DNA of 64,000 nt from NCBI GenBank assembly GCA_965200925.1, contig OZ241738.1, positions 1,302,001 to 1,366,000 of the forward strand, in the 5' to 3' direction. The notes under the pieces were generated by a model, which was not told the origin of the DNA, ran no database searches, and saw only the letters and a program-made list of their open reading frames with translations. Below are positions 34,016 through 42,568 of the stretch, in pieces. This DNA is from WTGU01 sp965200925 (lineage in GTDB: Bacteria > Pseudomonadota > Alphaproteobacteria > UBA828). The position numbers and the translations under genes were made by a program. How positions within the stretch are numbered: position 1 is the first letter of the stretch; every line of letters starts with the position of its first letter.

Positions 34016-35851
34016 TCAGCCGACGAGGCCGCCGTCCTCGCGCTCGATGGCGATCACCGAGGAGCGCGGGACGGAGCCCCCGCCTCCCGGGAAGTGGCTG
34101 TTCCCCTTCTCGCCGGGATGCTGGATGCCGACGAAGACGGTGCGCCGGTCCGGGGCGAAGGCGAGGCCAGTGACCTCGCACTCCCTCGGCCCGACCATGA
34201 AGCGGCGGATTTCACCGGTCGCCGGGTCGGCGATCAGCATCGAATTGTTGCCTTGGCCGGCGAAATCGCCCGCATCGGAATAGTTGCCGTCGGTCTGGAT
34301 CCACATCAACCCTGCGGCGTCGAAGGCGAGTCCATCCGGCGAATTGAACATGTTGTCCGCGTCGATCGCGGGCGAACCGGCGCGCGCGTCCCCATGCACC
34401 GCCGGGTTGCCGGCCATGACGAACAGGTCCCAGGCGAACCCGGCGGCGGCGTGGTCCCCGCCGTCGGGTCGCCAGCGCAGGATCTGTCCGTACTTGTTCT
34501 TCTCCCGCGGGTTGGGGCCGTTGACGGGGGTCGGGTCGCCGCCGGCATTGGGCTTGACGCCCCGGTTCTTGTTGTTCGTGAGGCAGCAACAGACCTCCGC
34601 CCCGGTCGGGTTCACGGCCACCCATTCAGGCCTGTCCATGGTCGTTGCGCCGACGGCCGACGCCGCCTGCCGCGTATGGACGGCGATCTCGGCCTGGGAA
34701 GCCATGCCGGTCGCGGACGGCGTGAGCGCGATCCATGCACCTCGGCCGTCGTCGTGAAATTTCGCAGCCCATAGCGTGCCGGTCTCCAGCAGGTCCGTAT
34801 TGTCCTCGCCCGCCCGGTAGACGCCGGCGCTGACGAACCTGTAGAGGAACTCGCCGCGTTCGTCGTCGCCCAGATAGACGACGACGCGGCCGTCGGCGGC
34901 CAGCGCTACCTCCGCGTTCTCGTGCTTGAAGCGGCCGAGGGCGGTGCGCTTCTTCGGCGTCGACGCCGGATCGAGCGGATCGATCTCCACGACGTAGCCG
35001 GCACGGTTGGGCTCGTTCGGATGTCTGGAGACGTCGAAACGCTCGTCAGTCATGGCCCAGCCGTAGCCCCGATCCTCGCGCTTGATGCCGTAGCGCTTGT
35101 GCGCGTCCGTGAGCGGGAAATCAGGATCGCTCGATGAGAAATAGCCGTTGAAGTTCTCCTCGCAGGCAAGATAGGTGCCCCACGGCGTACGCCCGTTGCC
35201 GCAGTCGTTCCAGGTGCCGAGGGTGCGCGTGCCCGCGGGATCGGCCGCGGTCTTCAGCAGGGCGTGGCCGCGCGCCGGCCCGGTGATCTCCATCGGTGTG
35301 TCGGGCGTGATGCGGCGGTTGTAGGGGGAATCCACGACAACACCCCAGGCTCCGCCCTGCCGCGCGATCTCGACGATGGAAACGCCGTGCGCCGCCTTGC
35401 ACTTGCGCACGTCGTCGGCGGTTTCCGGCCGGCCAGAGGCCCGGTTGCCGAAGGCGACGGCGAGATTCGCGTATTCGTTGTTGACGGCGAGGATCGTGCG
35501 CCCGCCGTGGACGAACAGCGCCATGCCGTCGTTGTTGTCGCCGAAGGCAGCCTCCTGGCTCGCGCCGGTGCCGCGCGTCGCTTCGTCGAAGGCGACTCCG
35601 CGTGACCACAGCGGATCGCCCCAGCGCAGGACAGCCCGCCAGCGGTAGCCGGGCGGCAGCGTGACGGTATCCAGAGTGTTCGCCGGCACCGCCTTGAAGG
35701 CGAGCCGCCCGCCGGCGCGCGCCGGCGGCGCGACCGCACCCATGACGAAGGCCGCGGCGCCCAGACCGACGCTCCCGCCCAGAAACCCGCGCCGCGAGAT
35801 CAGGCGCCGCGCCACCTCTTCGAATTCCGTCGCTCCGTCTCTTTCCGGCAT
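34016..35851 (-). CDS. PhoX-family alkaline phosphatase
   Basis: A 611-residue exported phosphatase of the PhoX (DUF839) family, calcium/iron-dependent enzymes that release phosphate from organic esters in the periplasm. A twin-arginine signal (ISRRGFLGGSVGL, then a hydrophobic stretch to ARAGG) is followed by typical segments GYRWRAVLRWGDPL, GNDNDG-like FGDNNDGMALF, CEENFNGYF, EVCCCLTNNKNR and SPDGLAFD. The ATG follows GGGAGGGAG. The stop lies against the stop of the convergent DUF364 gene. No Pho box was identified. Confidence 0.88.
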   Translation of the reverse strand: MPERDGATEFEEVARRLISRRGFLGGSVGLGAAAFVMGAVAPPARAGGRLAFKAVPANTLDTVTLPPGYRWRAVLRWGDPLWSRGVAFDEATRGTGASQEAAFGDNNDGMALFVHGGRTILAVNNEYANLAVAFGNRASGRPETADDVRKCKAAHGVSIVEIARQGGAWGVVVDSPYNRRITPDTPMEITGPARGHALLKTAADPAGTRTLGTWNDCGNGRTPWGTYLACEENFNGYFSSSDPDFPLTDAHKRYGIKREDRGYGWAMTDERFDVSRHPNEPNRAGYVVEIDPLDPASTPKKRTALGRFKHENAEVALAADGRVVVYLGDDERGEFLYRFVSAGVYRAGEDNTDLLETGTLWAAKFHDDGRGAWIALTPSATGMASQAEIAVHTRQAASAVGATTMDRPEWVAVNPTGAEVCCCLTNNKNRGVKPNAGGDPTPVNGPNPREKNKYGQILRWRPDGGDHAAAGFAWDLFVMAGNPAVHGDARAGSPAIDADNMFNSPDGLAFDAAGLMWIQTDGNYSDAGDFAGQGNNSMLIADPATGEIRRFMVGPRECEVTGLAFAPDRRTVFVGIQHPGEKGNSHFPGGGGSVPRSSVIAIEREDGGLVG

Positions 35852-35937
35852 GTCTCCCTCCCGCGGTCCCTCACCTGCGGGCGTCTTAGCGCCCCCCGCA
35901 AGACGGTTCCATGACGACCCCGTTACCTTTTTCGAAA

Positions 35938-35960
35938 TGCGCGGGGCTCCAGGCCCGCAC
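35938..35960. repeat. interspersed palindrome, copy 4
   Basis: The cleanest copy: TGCGCGGGGCTCCAGGCCCGCA, flanked on the left by TTTTTCGAAA and on the right by CGTTTCCTGTTTTTCC. It sits in the divergent gap between phoX and the adenine-deaminase-like gene. Confidence 0.6.
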
Positions 35961-36050
35961 GTTTCCTGTTTTTCCCGCGCCCCGCGCGCTCCGGCTTGCC
36001 GCCGCGCCAGCGCCCGACTACGGTGCCGGCGCGGGGAGACGGGAGGCGTC

Positions 36051-37844
36051 ATGGGGCTCGAGCGCGAAGCGTTGATCGACGTGGCCATGGGCTACGAGCC
36101 GGCCGACGCGGTCATCGAGAACGGCCGGGTGGTCAACGTCCATACCGGCACGACCGCGCCCGAAGGGGTGGCGATCAAGGGCGAGCGCATCGCCGCGGTG
36201 GGGGACGTGGGCTACGCGGTGGGCGCCGGGACGAAGGTCATCGACGCCGGCGGGCGCTTCCTGGTGCCCGGCCTGATCGATCCGCACTGCCACCAATGGC
36301 ACACTTACGCGAACTCGACCGTGTTCGCCGCCTGCCGCCTGCTGCACGGCTCCACCACCATCGTGGACGGCTTCTACGGCCACGCCATCGTCAACGGGAT
36401 GCGCGCCTCGCGGTTCTTTCTGGACGAGCTGCTGGCGACACCCGTCAAGCCGATCTTCGTCACGCCCACCATGTGCTACACCCAGAACCGCGGGATCGGC
36501 TTCCCCGCCTCGCCCAACGCCCCCAGCATCGAGGACCTTCGGGAATCGCTGACTTGGCCCGAGACCAAGGGCATCGAGGAGATCAGCCCCGAACTGATGC
36601 TCTACAGGAATCAGCGCGACCGGGCGCTGCTCGGCCTGATGGAGGAGGCCCTGGCCCAGGGCAAGGTCATCCAGGGCCACTCGGCCGGCATGACCGACGA
36701 GAAGATCACCAACGCCTGGGTCGCCTCCGGGATCATGCACAACCACGAGATCGTCAACGCCGCGGAGACACGACGCCAAGCCGAGCTCGGCATCTGGATC
36801 GTGATCCGGGAGGGCAGCGCCTGCAAGGACGTCGAGGCCTGCCTCCCGGTGATCACCGAGGAGGGCTACCACGCCCGTGCCTACCAGCTCTGCACGGACG
36901 TGATCACGCCCGACTGGATGCTCGAACGCGGCCAGATGGACAACGCCATCCGCGTCGCCGTCGCCAACGGACTGGACCCGATGACCGCGATCCAGATGTC
37001 CACGATCCAGCCGGCCGAGTTCTACCGGGTGAACCACGACATGGGGATGATCGCCGCCGGCCGCTACGCCGACATCGTGTTCGTGGACACGCTGGAGGGC
37101 TTCGAGATCGACCGGGTGATGGCCAACGGCAAGGTCTGGGTCGAGGACGGGACGCTCGTCGAGCCTCTCCGGAACCCGCCCTACCCCGACTGGCTCTACG
37201 GCACGATGAACATCGACCGGGTGCTCGCGCCCGAGGATTTCCGCGTCGCCGCGCCGGCGGGCGCGGGCGATTCGGTGAAGGTCCGCTGCATCAACACGCG
37301 GGACGGCTCGCTGGAGACGCCCGGTTCGGTCGAAACCCTGAAGGTCGTGGACGGCTTCGTCCAGGCGGATCCGGCGAACGGCATCGACAAGATCTGCATG
37401 ATCGACCGGATCATGGGAACGGGCGAGGTCGGCGTGGCCTTCGTCAAGGGCTTCGGCATCCGCGAGGGCTGCATCGGCACCACGGCCAACGTCTTCAACC
37501 AGAACATCGTGCTGGTCGGCGCTTCGGACGAGGACATGGCGGCCGCCGCCAACGAGACCGTCCGCATGGACGGCGGCTTCATCGCGCTGCGCGGCGGCAA
37601 GGTCGAGGCGGCGTTGCCGACGCCCCTGAACGGCCTCGCCTCCGACCTCCCGTTCGACGCGCTCTTCGAGCGGCAATACGCGCTGCTCGCCGCATGGCGC
37701 GATATGGGCTGCACCCTGGAGACGCCGCAGATGAATCTCGAATTCGTCTCCCTCGTGACCATCCCCTACTACCGCATCAGCACCAAGGGGCTGGTCTACA
37801 CGACCCAGGACCGCCTGGAGTTCGCCGAGCTCTTCGTCGCGTAA
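36051..37844 (+). CDS. adenine deaminase-like amidohydrolase
   Basis: A 597-residue amidohydrolase with the length and two-part layout of bacterial adenine deaminases. The N-terminal metal site is H79-x-H81 in LIDPHCHQWH. The C-terminal adenine-deaminase-type domain contains IMGTGEVGVAFVKGFG, GSSVAHDSHN-like TTANVFNQNIVLVG and GGFIALRGGKVEA. The DPHCHQWH variant and a cysteine at the usual threonine position differ from classic adenine deaminase, and a racemase faces it, so another cyclic amidine or imide may be the substrate. The ATG follows GGGAGGCG. Confidence 0.75.
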   Translation: MGLEREALIDVAMGYEPADAVIENGRVVNVHTGTTAPEGVAIKGERIAAVGDVGYAVGAGTKVIDAGGRFLVPGLIDPHCHQWHTYANSTVFAACRLLHGSTTIVDGFYGHAIVNGMRASRFFLDELLATPVKPIFVTPTMCYTQNRGIGFPASPNAPSIEDLRESLTWPETKGIEEISPELMLYRNQRDRALLGLMEEALAQGKVIQGHSAGMTDEKITNAWVASGIMHNHEIVNAAETRRQAELGIWIVIREGSACKDVEACLPVITEEGYHARAYQLCTDVITPDWMLERGQMDNAIRVAVANGLDPMTAIQMSTIQPAEFYRVNHDMGMIAAGRYADIVFVDTLEGFEIDRVMANGKVWVEDGTLVEPLRNPPYPDWLYGTMNIDRVLAPEDFRVAAPAGAGDSVKVRCINTRDGSLETPGSVETLKVVDGFVQADPANGIDKICMIDRIMGTGEVGVAFVKGFGIREGCIGTTANVFNQNIVLVGASDEDMAAAANETVRMDGGFIALRGGKVEAALPTPLNGLASDLPFDALFERQYALLAAWRDMGCTLETPQMNLEFVSLVTIPYYRISTKGLVYTTQDRLEFAELFVA

Positions 37845-37850
37845 GGGAGG

Positions 37851-38618
37851 CTATTCGGCGGCGTCGCGGACGGGGGGCGCCGGCGGCGAGATGTCGTAGC
37901 CGACCACGGGCTTCGACGGCGGCCGTTCGTAGGTGATTTTGCTGTGGCGGAGACCGGCGTCAACCAGGCTCGCGGCGAGCTTGACCGCCCACGGGACCGG
38001 GTCCACCACCGGCACGTCATGGCCGCGCGCGAGCAGGCCCCGGCGCACGGCGCCGGCGCATCCCAACATGCCGGTACAGCCGAAGACGATGGCGTCGGCG
38101 CCGTCTTCCTCCACTGCGCACACCGCTTCGTCGGCGAGCGCCGCCTTGGTGCGCTCGAGGTCCTTTTCGAGGTCGAGCACCGGGATGGAAACGGCGCGGA
38201 CCGAGGCGAGCTTCTCGCGAAGGCCGTAGATTTGCGCTTGATGCTCGAACTGCGGGCGGAGGCGCTTGAGCACCGTGACCACGCTGAACCTGTGCCCGAG
38301 CATCGCGGCCACGTGCATCGCCGCCTCGCAGGGCCCGACCACGGGGATGGAGACGCATTCGCGCCCGGGCATCATGCCGGGATCGCCCATGCAGTCGATC
38401 ACCACCGCATGGCAGCCGTCGCGTTCGGCCTCGACGATCCGGGCGATGGTGCCGGGCGCGGCGAGCGCCTCGTCGTATTCGCACTCGATCGAGGCCGGGC
38501 CCGTCTCGATCTCGACATGGCTGATCGTCAACCCGGGCCGCTCGAGGGCGCGAAACTCGGATGCGTCCCGAAAGCCCCAGGTCGTGATCGGGGTCACCAC
38601 CCGCACATCCACCGTCAT
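37851..38618 (-). CDS. Asp/Glu/hydantoin racemase family protein
   Basis: A 255-residue racemase with the two catalytic cysteines of the family: C76 in VIDCMGDPG and C181 in VFGCTGMLG. Hydantoin racemases interconvert 5-substituted hydantoin enantiomers so that stereospecific hydantoinases can use both. The neighbouring truncated hyuA start supports hydantoin or a related ring substrate. It converges with the amidohydrolase, six bases between stops. Confidence 0.82.
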   Translation of the reverse strand: MTVDVRVVTPITTWGFRDASEFRALERPGLTISHVEIETGPASIECEYDEALAAPGTIARIVEAERDGCHAVVIDCMGDPGMMPGRECVSIPVVGPCEAAMHVAAMLGHRFSVVTVLKRLRPQFEHQAQIYGLREKLASVRAVSIPVLDLEKDLERTKAALADEAVCAVEEDGADAIVFGCTGMLGCAGAVRRGLLARGHDVPVVDPVPWAVKLAASLVDAGLRHSKITYERPPSKPVVGYDISPPAPPVRDAAE

Positions 38619-38742
38619 GGCTCCCTCCCTTCGCTGCCTGCCCGCGAGTCTATGCCCCCGCCCCCACCCGATCAATCGCGCGCCCTCGACGGACTCGAGA
38701 TACAGGGAATAGGATGCGGCCGCGCCGGAAGGAGGAAGCGGC

Positions 38743-38850
38743 ATGAGGATCGGCGTCGACGTCGGCGGGACCCACACAGAACCATGTTTCTCTACACTGC
38801 CGCACGGGATGTCAGGTCTGCGCCTGTACACTCTAACATACTACATATAA
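38743..38850 (+). pseudogene. hyuA (hydantoinase A) start, cut by island insertion
   Basis: Behind a good ribosome binding site (GGAAGGAGGAAG) the frame begins MRIGVDVGGTHT, the invariant opening of HyuA/N-methylhydantoinase A proteins. After about 11 codons similarity stops, and an unrelated AT-rich stretch supplies a short tail ending in TAA. The breakpoint is near 38776-38779. A hydantoin racemase upstream makes hyuA the expected next gene. I infer that element integration split the gene, with the rest probably beyond the element's right end. Confidence 0.7.
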
Positions 38851-39005
38851 CGAATAATTCCTCCCATCCCGGATGCATTTCGAGCTTGCGCTCCTGCCTC
38901 TCGTACGCTCCAATACGCCCCGATTTCATGTCGGCCGCTTGCGCTACGCTTACGGTATGAAGGCGAGCGGTCGGCGCCCGAGGCGCCAGCGGAACGGAGC
39001 GAGCC

Positions 39006-40193
39006 ATGGCCAAACTGCAACGCCGCACGATCTCCAAGCGCACCGTCGACGGCCTCTCCGCCGGGGACAAGGATGCCGTGTTCTGGGATCGCGAGCTCCC
39101 GGGCTTCGGAGTGCGGGTCTATCCGTCGGGCGCCAAAGTCTATGTGGTGCAGTGCCGCGCGGAGGGAAAGTCCAGGCGGATCACCCTTGGCCGCCACGGG
39201 GTCATCTCGGCCGATCAGGCCCGGCGCAAGGCGGCGCTCGCCATTGCCCGCATCAAGGGGGGCGAGGCTCCGGAACCCGCGCCTGCGGACAAGGTCACCG
39301 TGTCGGCACTCGGGGAGCGGTATCTGAAGGAATACGTGGCGGTGCACTGCAAGCCGAGCTCGGCGAAGGTCTACCGCCGGGTGCTGGACAAGTTCATCTT
39401 GCCGGTCTACGGCGACCTGGCCGTCGAGGCGGTCGAGCGGGAGCACGTATCGGCGCTGCACTACCGCCTGCGGGACATTCCGTATCAGGCGAACCGGGTA
39501 CTCGATATCGAGTCCAAGCTCTTCAACTTGGCGGAACTCTGGGGACTGCGGCGCGAGGGCGGCAATCCGTGCCGGTTCGTTCGGAAGTACAAGGAGCGCA
39601 AGCGGGAGAGGTTCCTGTCGGACGAGGAGTTCCGTCGGCTCGGAGAGGTCCTGAACGAGATGGAGGCGACAGGGTCGGTGTCGGCCTACGCGGCGGCGGC
39701 AATCCGTCTGTTGATGCTGACCGGATGCCGGCGCAACGAGATCGTGACGCTTCGCTGGGAGGACGTGGACCTGGAGGCCGGCGAGCTGCGGCTGCCGGAC
39801 GGCAAGACGGGGGCGCGTCTTGTGCCGTTGTCGCCCACAGCGGCGGAAGTGCTGTCGCGCCTGCCCCGCCGCACGGACAATCCCTGGGTCATTCCGGGCA
39901 GCAAGCCGGGCGCGCATCTGGCGGATCTTCAGCCTCCGTGGGAACGTGTGCGAAAGTGCGCCGGACTGGATGACGTTCGGATCCACGATCTTCGGCATTC
40001 ATTCGCTTCCCGGGCGCTGGCGCTCGGCGAAAGCCTTCCGATGATAGGCAAGCTGCTGGGCCACACACAGGTCGAGACCACGGCGCGCTACGCACATCTG
40101 GCGCGGGATTCGGTCAAGGCGTCGGCGTCCAGGATCGCGGGCAGCATAGGCGCGGACATTCTTGCGAAGGATGCGGCCTCGAACGCGGCATGA
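39006..40193 (+). CDS. int: tyrosine-type site-specific recombinase (integrase)
   Basis: A 395-residue integrase. The N-terminal DUF4102-like arm-binding domain (FWDRELPGFGVRVYPSGAK) and SAM-like core-binding domain (about 100-190) precede a catalytic domain with every active-site residue: R242 (TGCRRNEI), K267 (DGKTG), H327 and R330 (HDLRH), H353 (LGHTQ) and Y362 (ARYAH). It is transcribed away from the left end. The ATG has GGAG nine bases upstream. It most likely drives integration and excision of the element; no excisionase is recognisable nearby. Confidence 0.93.
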   Translation: MAKLQRRTISKRTVDGLSAGDKDAVFWDRELPGFGVRVYPSGAKVYVVQCRAEGKSRRITLGRHGVISADQARRKAALAIARIKGGEAPEPAPADKVTVSALGERYLKEYVAVHCKPSSAKVYRRVLDKFILPVYGDLAVEAVEREHVSALHYRLRDIPYQANRVLDIESKLFNLAELWGLRREGGNPCRFVRKYKERKRERFLSDEEFRRLGEVLNEMEATGSVSAYAAAAIRLLMLTGCRRNEIVTLRWEDVDLEAGELRLPDGKTGARLVPLSPTAAEVLSRLPRRTDNPWVIPGSKPGAHLADLQPPWERVRKCAGLDDVRIHDLRHSFASRALALGESLPMIGKLLGHTQVETTARYAHLARDSVKASASRIAGSIGADILAKDAASNAA

Positions 40194-40516
40194 TGGCCGG
40201 CGGCCGACGCTGACAGGATTGCCTCGATACGGGTCCGACCGAACTTGACGGACGCCTGCGACGCAGTGCGTAGGGCAAGCGTGCGCTCCTCTATCGCATC
40301 ATCCACGATCGCCTGACGATCCCCCGTGCTCGTGGGGATGCCGAGGGGCCATGCCGGCCGCCTCTCGGAAAGCGAACGGCGTTGCGGCCGTGACCCCGGA
40401 CGACGATCGACTTGCGTTTTCGTATGCGCTCGCTGCTCGTGCGCGAGGGTCCCCCGGTTTCGAGGCGGGCGCGGCCTTTCCCCCTTCCGATCGGGAGCGC
40501 CAGCCCCGACCTGCTT
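40194..40516. other. gap between integrase and MoxR gene
   Basis: No convincing gene is seen here; frames through it have shadow-like composition. Past this stretch lies the leader element of the MoxR operon. A promoter for that operon should be in it but was not identified. Confidence 0.35.
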
Positions 40517-40583
40517 CGCGCCGCCAAGAGTCGGAGCCGGGCCGGGTTCCGGGCGAAGGCCGGGTAGCCGAGAGGCCGCTCGC
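40517..40583 (+). repeat. island leader element, copy A (moxR operon)
   Basis: The copy opens with CGCGCCGCC, carries GAGCCGGGCCGGG and GGGCGAAGGCCGGG, and ends 33 bases before the moxR ATG. A second hairpin can form between GCG..GGCC and GGCC..CGC arms. The first stem is not cleanly kept in this copy, making it the most diverged of the good matches at the left arm. Confidence 0.5.
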
Positions 40584-40615
40584 GCCATGCCTTCCTGTCC
40601 CGCCCGGAGCCCACC

Positions 40616-41641
40616 ATGTCCGACCCCGCCACCATCTCCGCCGACTACTCGCTACGCCCGAGCGAACTCGCCGACACCCTCGCGCTTCTGGTCGAGGCGC
40701 GCCAGCCGGCCATCGTCTGGGGACCGCCCGGATGCGCCAAGTCCCAGATCGCCCGGCAGGTCGCCGACCAAGCCGGACACCAATACATCGACGTCCGCGC
40801 CCTGCTGCTCGATCCCGTCGATCTACGCGGCATCCCGTGGCGCGACGGCCATGACCGCACCCGCTGGGCACCGCCCGCCTTCCTGCCGCCGTCCGACGCG
40901 GACGGGCGCTGGCTCGTCAACCTGGAGGAACTGCCCTCGGCCGTGCCCATGGTCCAGGCCGCGCTGTATCAGCTCGTCCTCGACCGCCGCTGCGGGGAGT
41001 ACGAACTCCCCGACGGCGCCGCCCTGATCGCCTGCGGCAACCGCGAGACCGACCGCGGCGTCGTCCACCGCATGCCGACGCCGATCGCCTCCTGCTTCGT
41101 GCACCTGGAAATCCGCGTCGATGCGCCGGACTGGTGCGCCTGGGGCGCCGGGAACCGCATCGCCCCCGAGGTCCTGTTCTTCATCCAGATGCGCCCCGAG
41201 TTGTTGCATGTCTTCGACCTGCAATCGGCGGAGAAGGCTTTCCCCTGTCCCCGCACCTGGGAGTTCGTCTCCAACATCGTGCACCGCCGGAACGGTCTCG
41301 ATCCGGCCGCCGAGCGGGCACTGTTCCGGGGCGCCGTCGGCGAGGCTGCGGCGGTCGAGTTCTGCGCCTTCCTCAAGGTCTGGCGCGATCTGCCCCATCC
41401 CCGCGCCGTCATCGACGATCCCGAGAACGCCCCCGTCCCCGACAACGCCAGCGCCCTCATCGCCCTCTGCGGCTCCCTCTACAGACTCGCCGACGACGTC
41501 AATCTCGGCGCCGTCGTCACCTATGCCGCCCGCCTCCGGCGCGAGGTCGGCGAGTTCCTCGTCGGCTCCTGCATCCGCCGCGAGCCGGCCCTGCAACACA
41601 CCGAAGCCTTCATCCGCTGGGCCTCCGCCAAAACCCGCTGA
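40616..41641 (+). CDS. MoxR-like AAA+ ATPase
   Basis: A 341-residue AAA+ ATPase. The Walker A motif GPPGCAKS is at residues 36-43, a Walker B-like WLVNLEELPSAVP near 100, and the sensor segment ALIACGNRETDR near 142. MoxR-type ATPases act as chaperones that remodel or activate partners, typically a von Willebrand A protein encoded nearby, as here two genes downstream. The gene is the first of a three-gene unit preceded by leader copy A. Confidence 0.88.
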   Translation: MSDPATISADYSLRPSELADTLALLVEARQPAIVWGPPGCAKSQIARQVADQAGHQYIDVRALLLDPVDLRGIPWRDGHDRTRWAPPAFLPPSDADGRWLVNLEELPSAVPMVQAALYQLVLDRRCGEYELPDGAALIACGNRETDRGVVHRMPTPIASCFVHLEIRVDAPDWCAWGAGNRIAPEVLFFIQMRPELLHVFDLQSAEKAFPCPRTWEFVSNIVHRRNGLDPAAERALFRGAVGEAAAVEFCAFLKVWRDLPHPRAVIDDPENAPVPDNASALIALCGSLYRLADDVNLGAVVTYAARLRREVGEFLVGSCIRREPALQHTEAFIRWASAKTR

Positions 41642-41665
41642 CGCCATTCCCAAGGAGATCACGCC

Positions 41666-42568
41666 ATGGACCTCACCAGGGACGCCATGCTCGTATCCTT
41701 GCGCATCAACGCCTGGTCCGGCCGCCTCTACGACCGCGAGGCGAGCCGCCACGTCGCCATCCACCACGACGCCTCGACCTCCGCCGGGCGCTACAACAAG
41801 CGCCTCCTGCCCAAGAGCGCCTTCGCCGAACTGACCGAGACCATGGGCAAGGCGCGGACCGCGCACTACGCCAACACCCTGCCCCGGGACGACCAGGGAA
41901 GCCGCCTGCTCACCGTCGCCAACTACGACCGCTACACGGTGGTCCTCGACGACCTGATCGAGCGCATGGTGGGCGAACGCGCCTGCTTCATCGAGGACTA
42001 CGACAACCACATCGAACGGGCGCGCCTCGACCTCGGCCGCCTGTTCCGCATCGAGGACTACCCGGCCAAGGAGGCGCTGCACGGCAAGTTCGGCATCGCC
42101 TACCGCATCCTCCCGGTGCCCGACGCGCGTCACTTCATGGCCGACCTCGCCGCCGGCGAGACCGCGCGCGTCAAGCGCGACATCCGGCAGCAGGTCCAGG
42201 CGAAACTGCACGATGCGCTGGGCGACCTCTACCGGCGCCTGGGCAAGGCGGTGGAGCGTGTCGGCGAGCGTCTGCGCGAGGACCAGAACGGCAAGCCGCT
42301 GGTGTTCCGCGACAGCATGATCGAGAACGTGCGCGATCTGGTGGATGTCGTGCCGCGGCTCAACGTCTTCGAGGACGCCGAGCTTGCCGGGCTGTGCCGG
42401 GAGGTGCGGGACAGGATCGCCCGCGTGGACCCGGACGTGCTGCGTCCGTCGCGGCGGTACGATGCGCGCGCCCGCGAACGGGTGAAGCAGGACGCGGACG
42501 AACTGGCGGCCCGTTTCGCCGGGTACTTCGCGCCCGCCGCCGTCGCGCCGGATCGGGAGGCCGCGTGA
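41666..42568 (+). CDS. unknown protein of the MoxR-VWA module (DUF3150-like?)
   Basis: A 300-residue soluble, largely helical protein between the ATPase and VWA genes, with an AAGGAGATC ribosome binding site. Visible features are an N-terminal KRLLPKSAFAELTETMGKAR segment and a helical C-terminal half rich in arginine and glutamate. A third protein at this position occurs in other MoxR/CobS-VWA/CobT modules on plasmids and phages, where DUF3150 is typical. I cannot confirm that family from sequence alone. It ends three bases into the VWA gene start. Confidence 0.6.
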   Translation: MDLTRDAMLVSLRINAWSGRLYDREASRHVAIHHDASTSAGRYNKRLLPKSAFAELTETMGKARTAHYANTLPRDDQGSRLLTVANYDRYTVVLDDLIERMVGERACFIEDYDNHIERARLDLGRLFRIEDYPAKEALHGKFGIAYRILPVPDARHFMADLAAGETARVKRDIRQQVQAKLHDALGDLYRRLGKAVERVGERLREDQNGKPLVFRDSMIENVRDLVDVVPRLNVFEDAELAGLCREVRDRIARVDPDVLRPSRRYDARARERVKQDADELAARFAGYFAPAAVAPDREAA

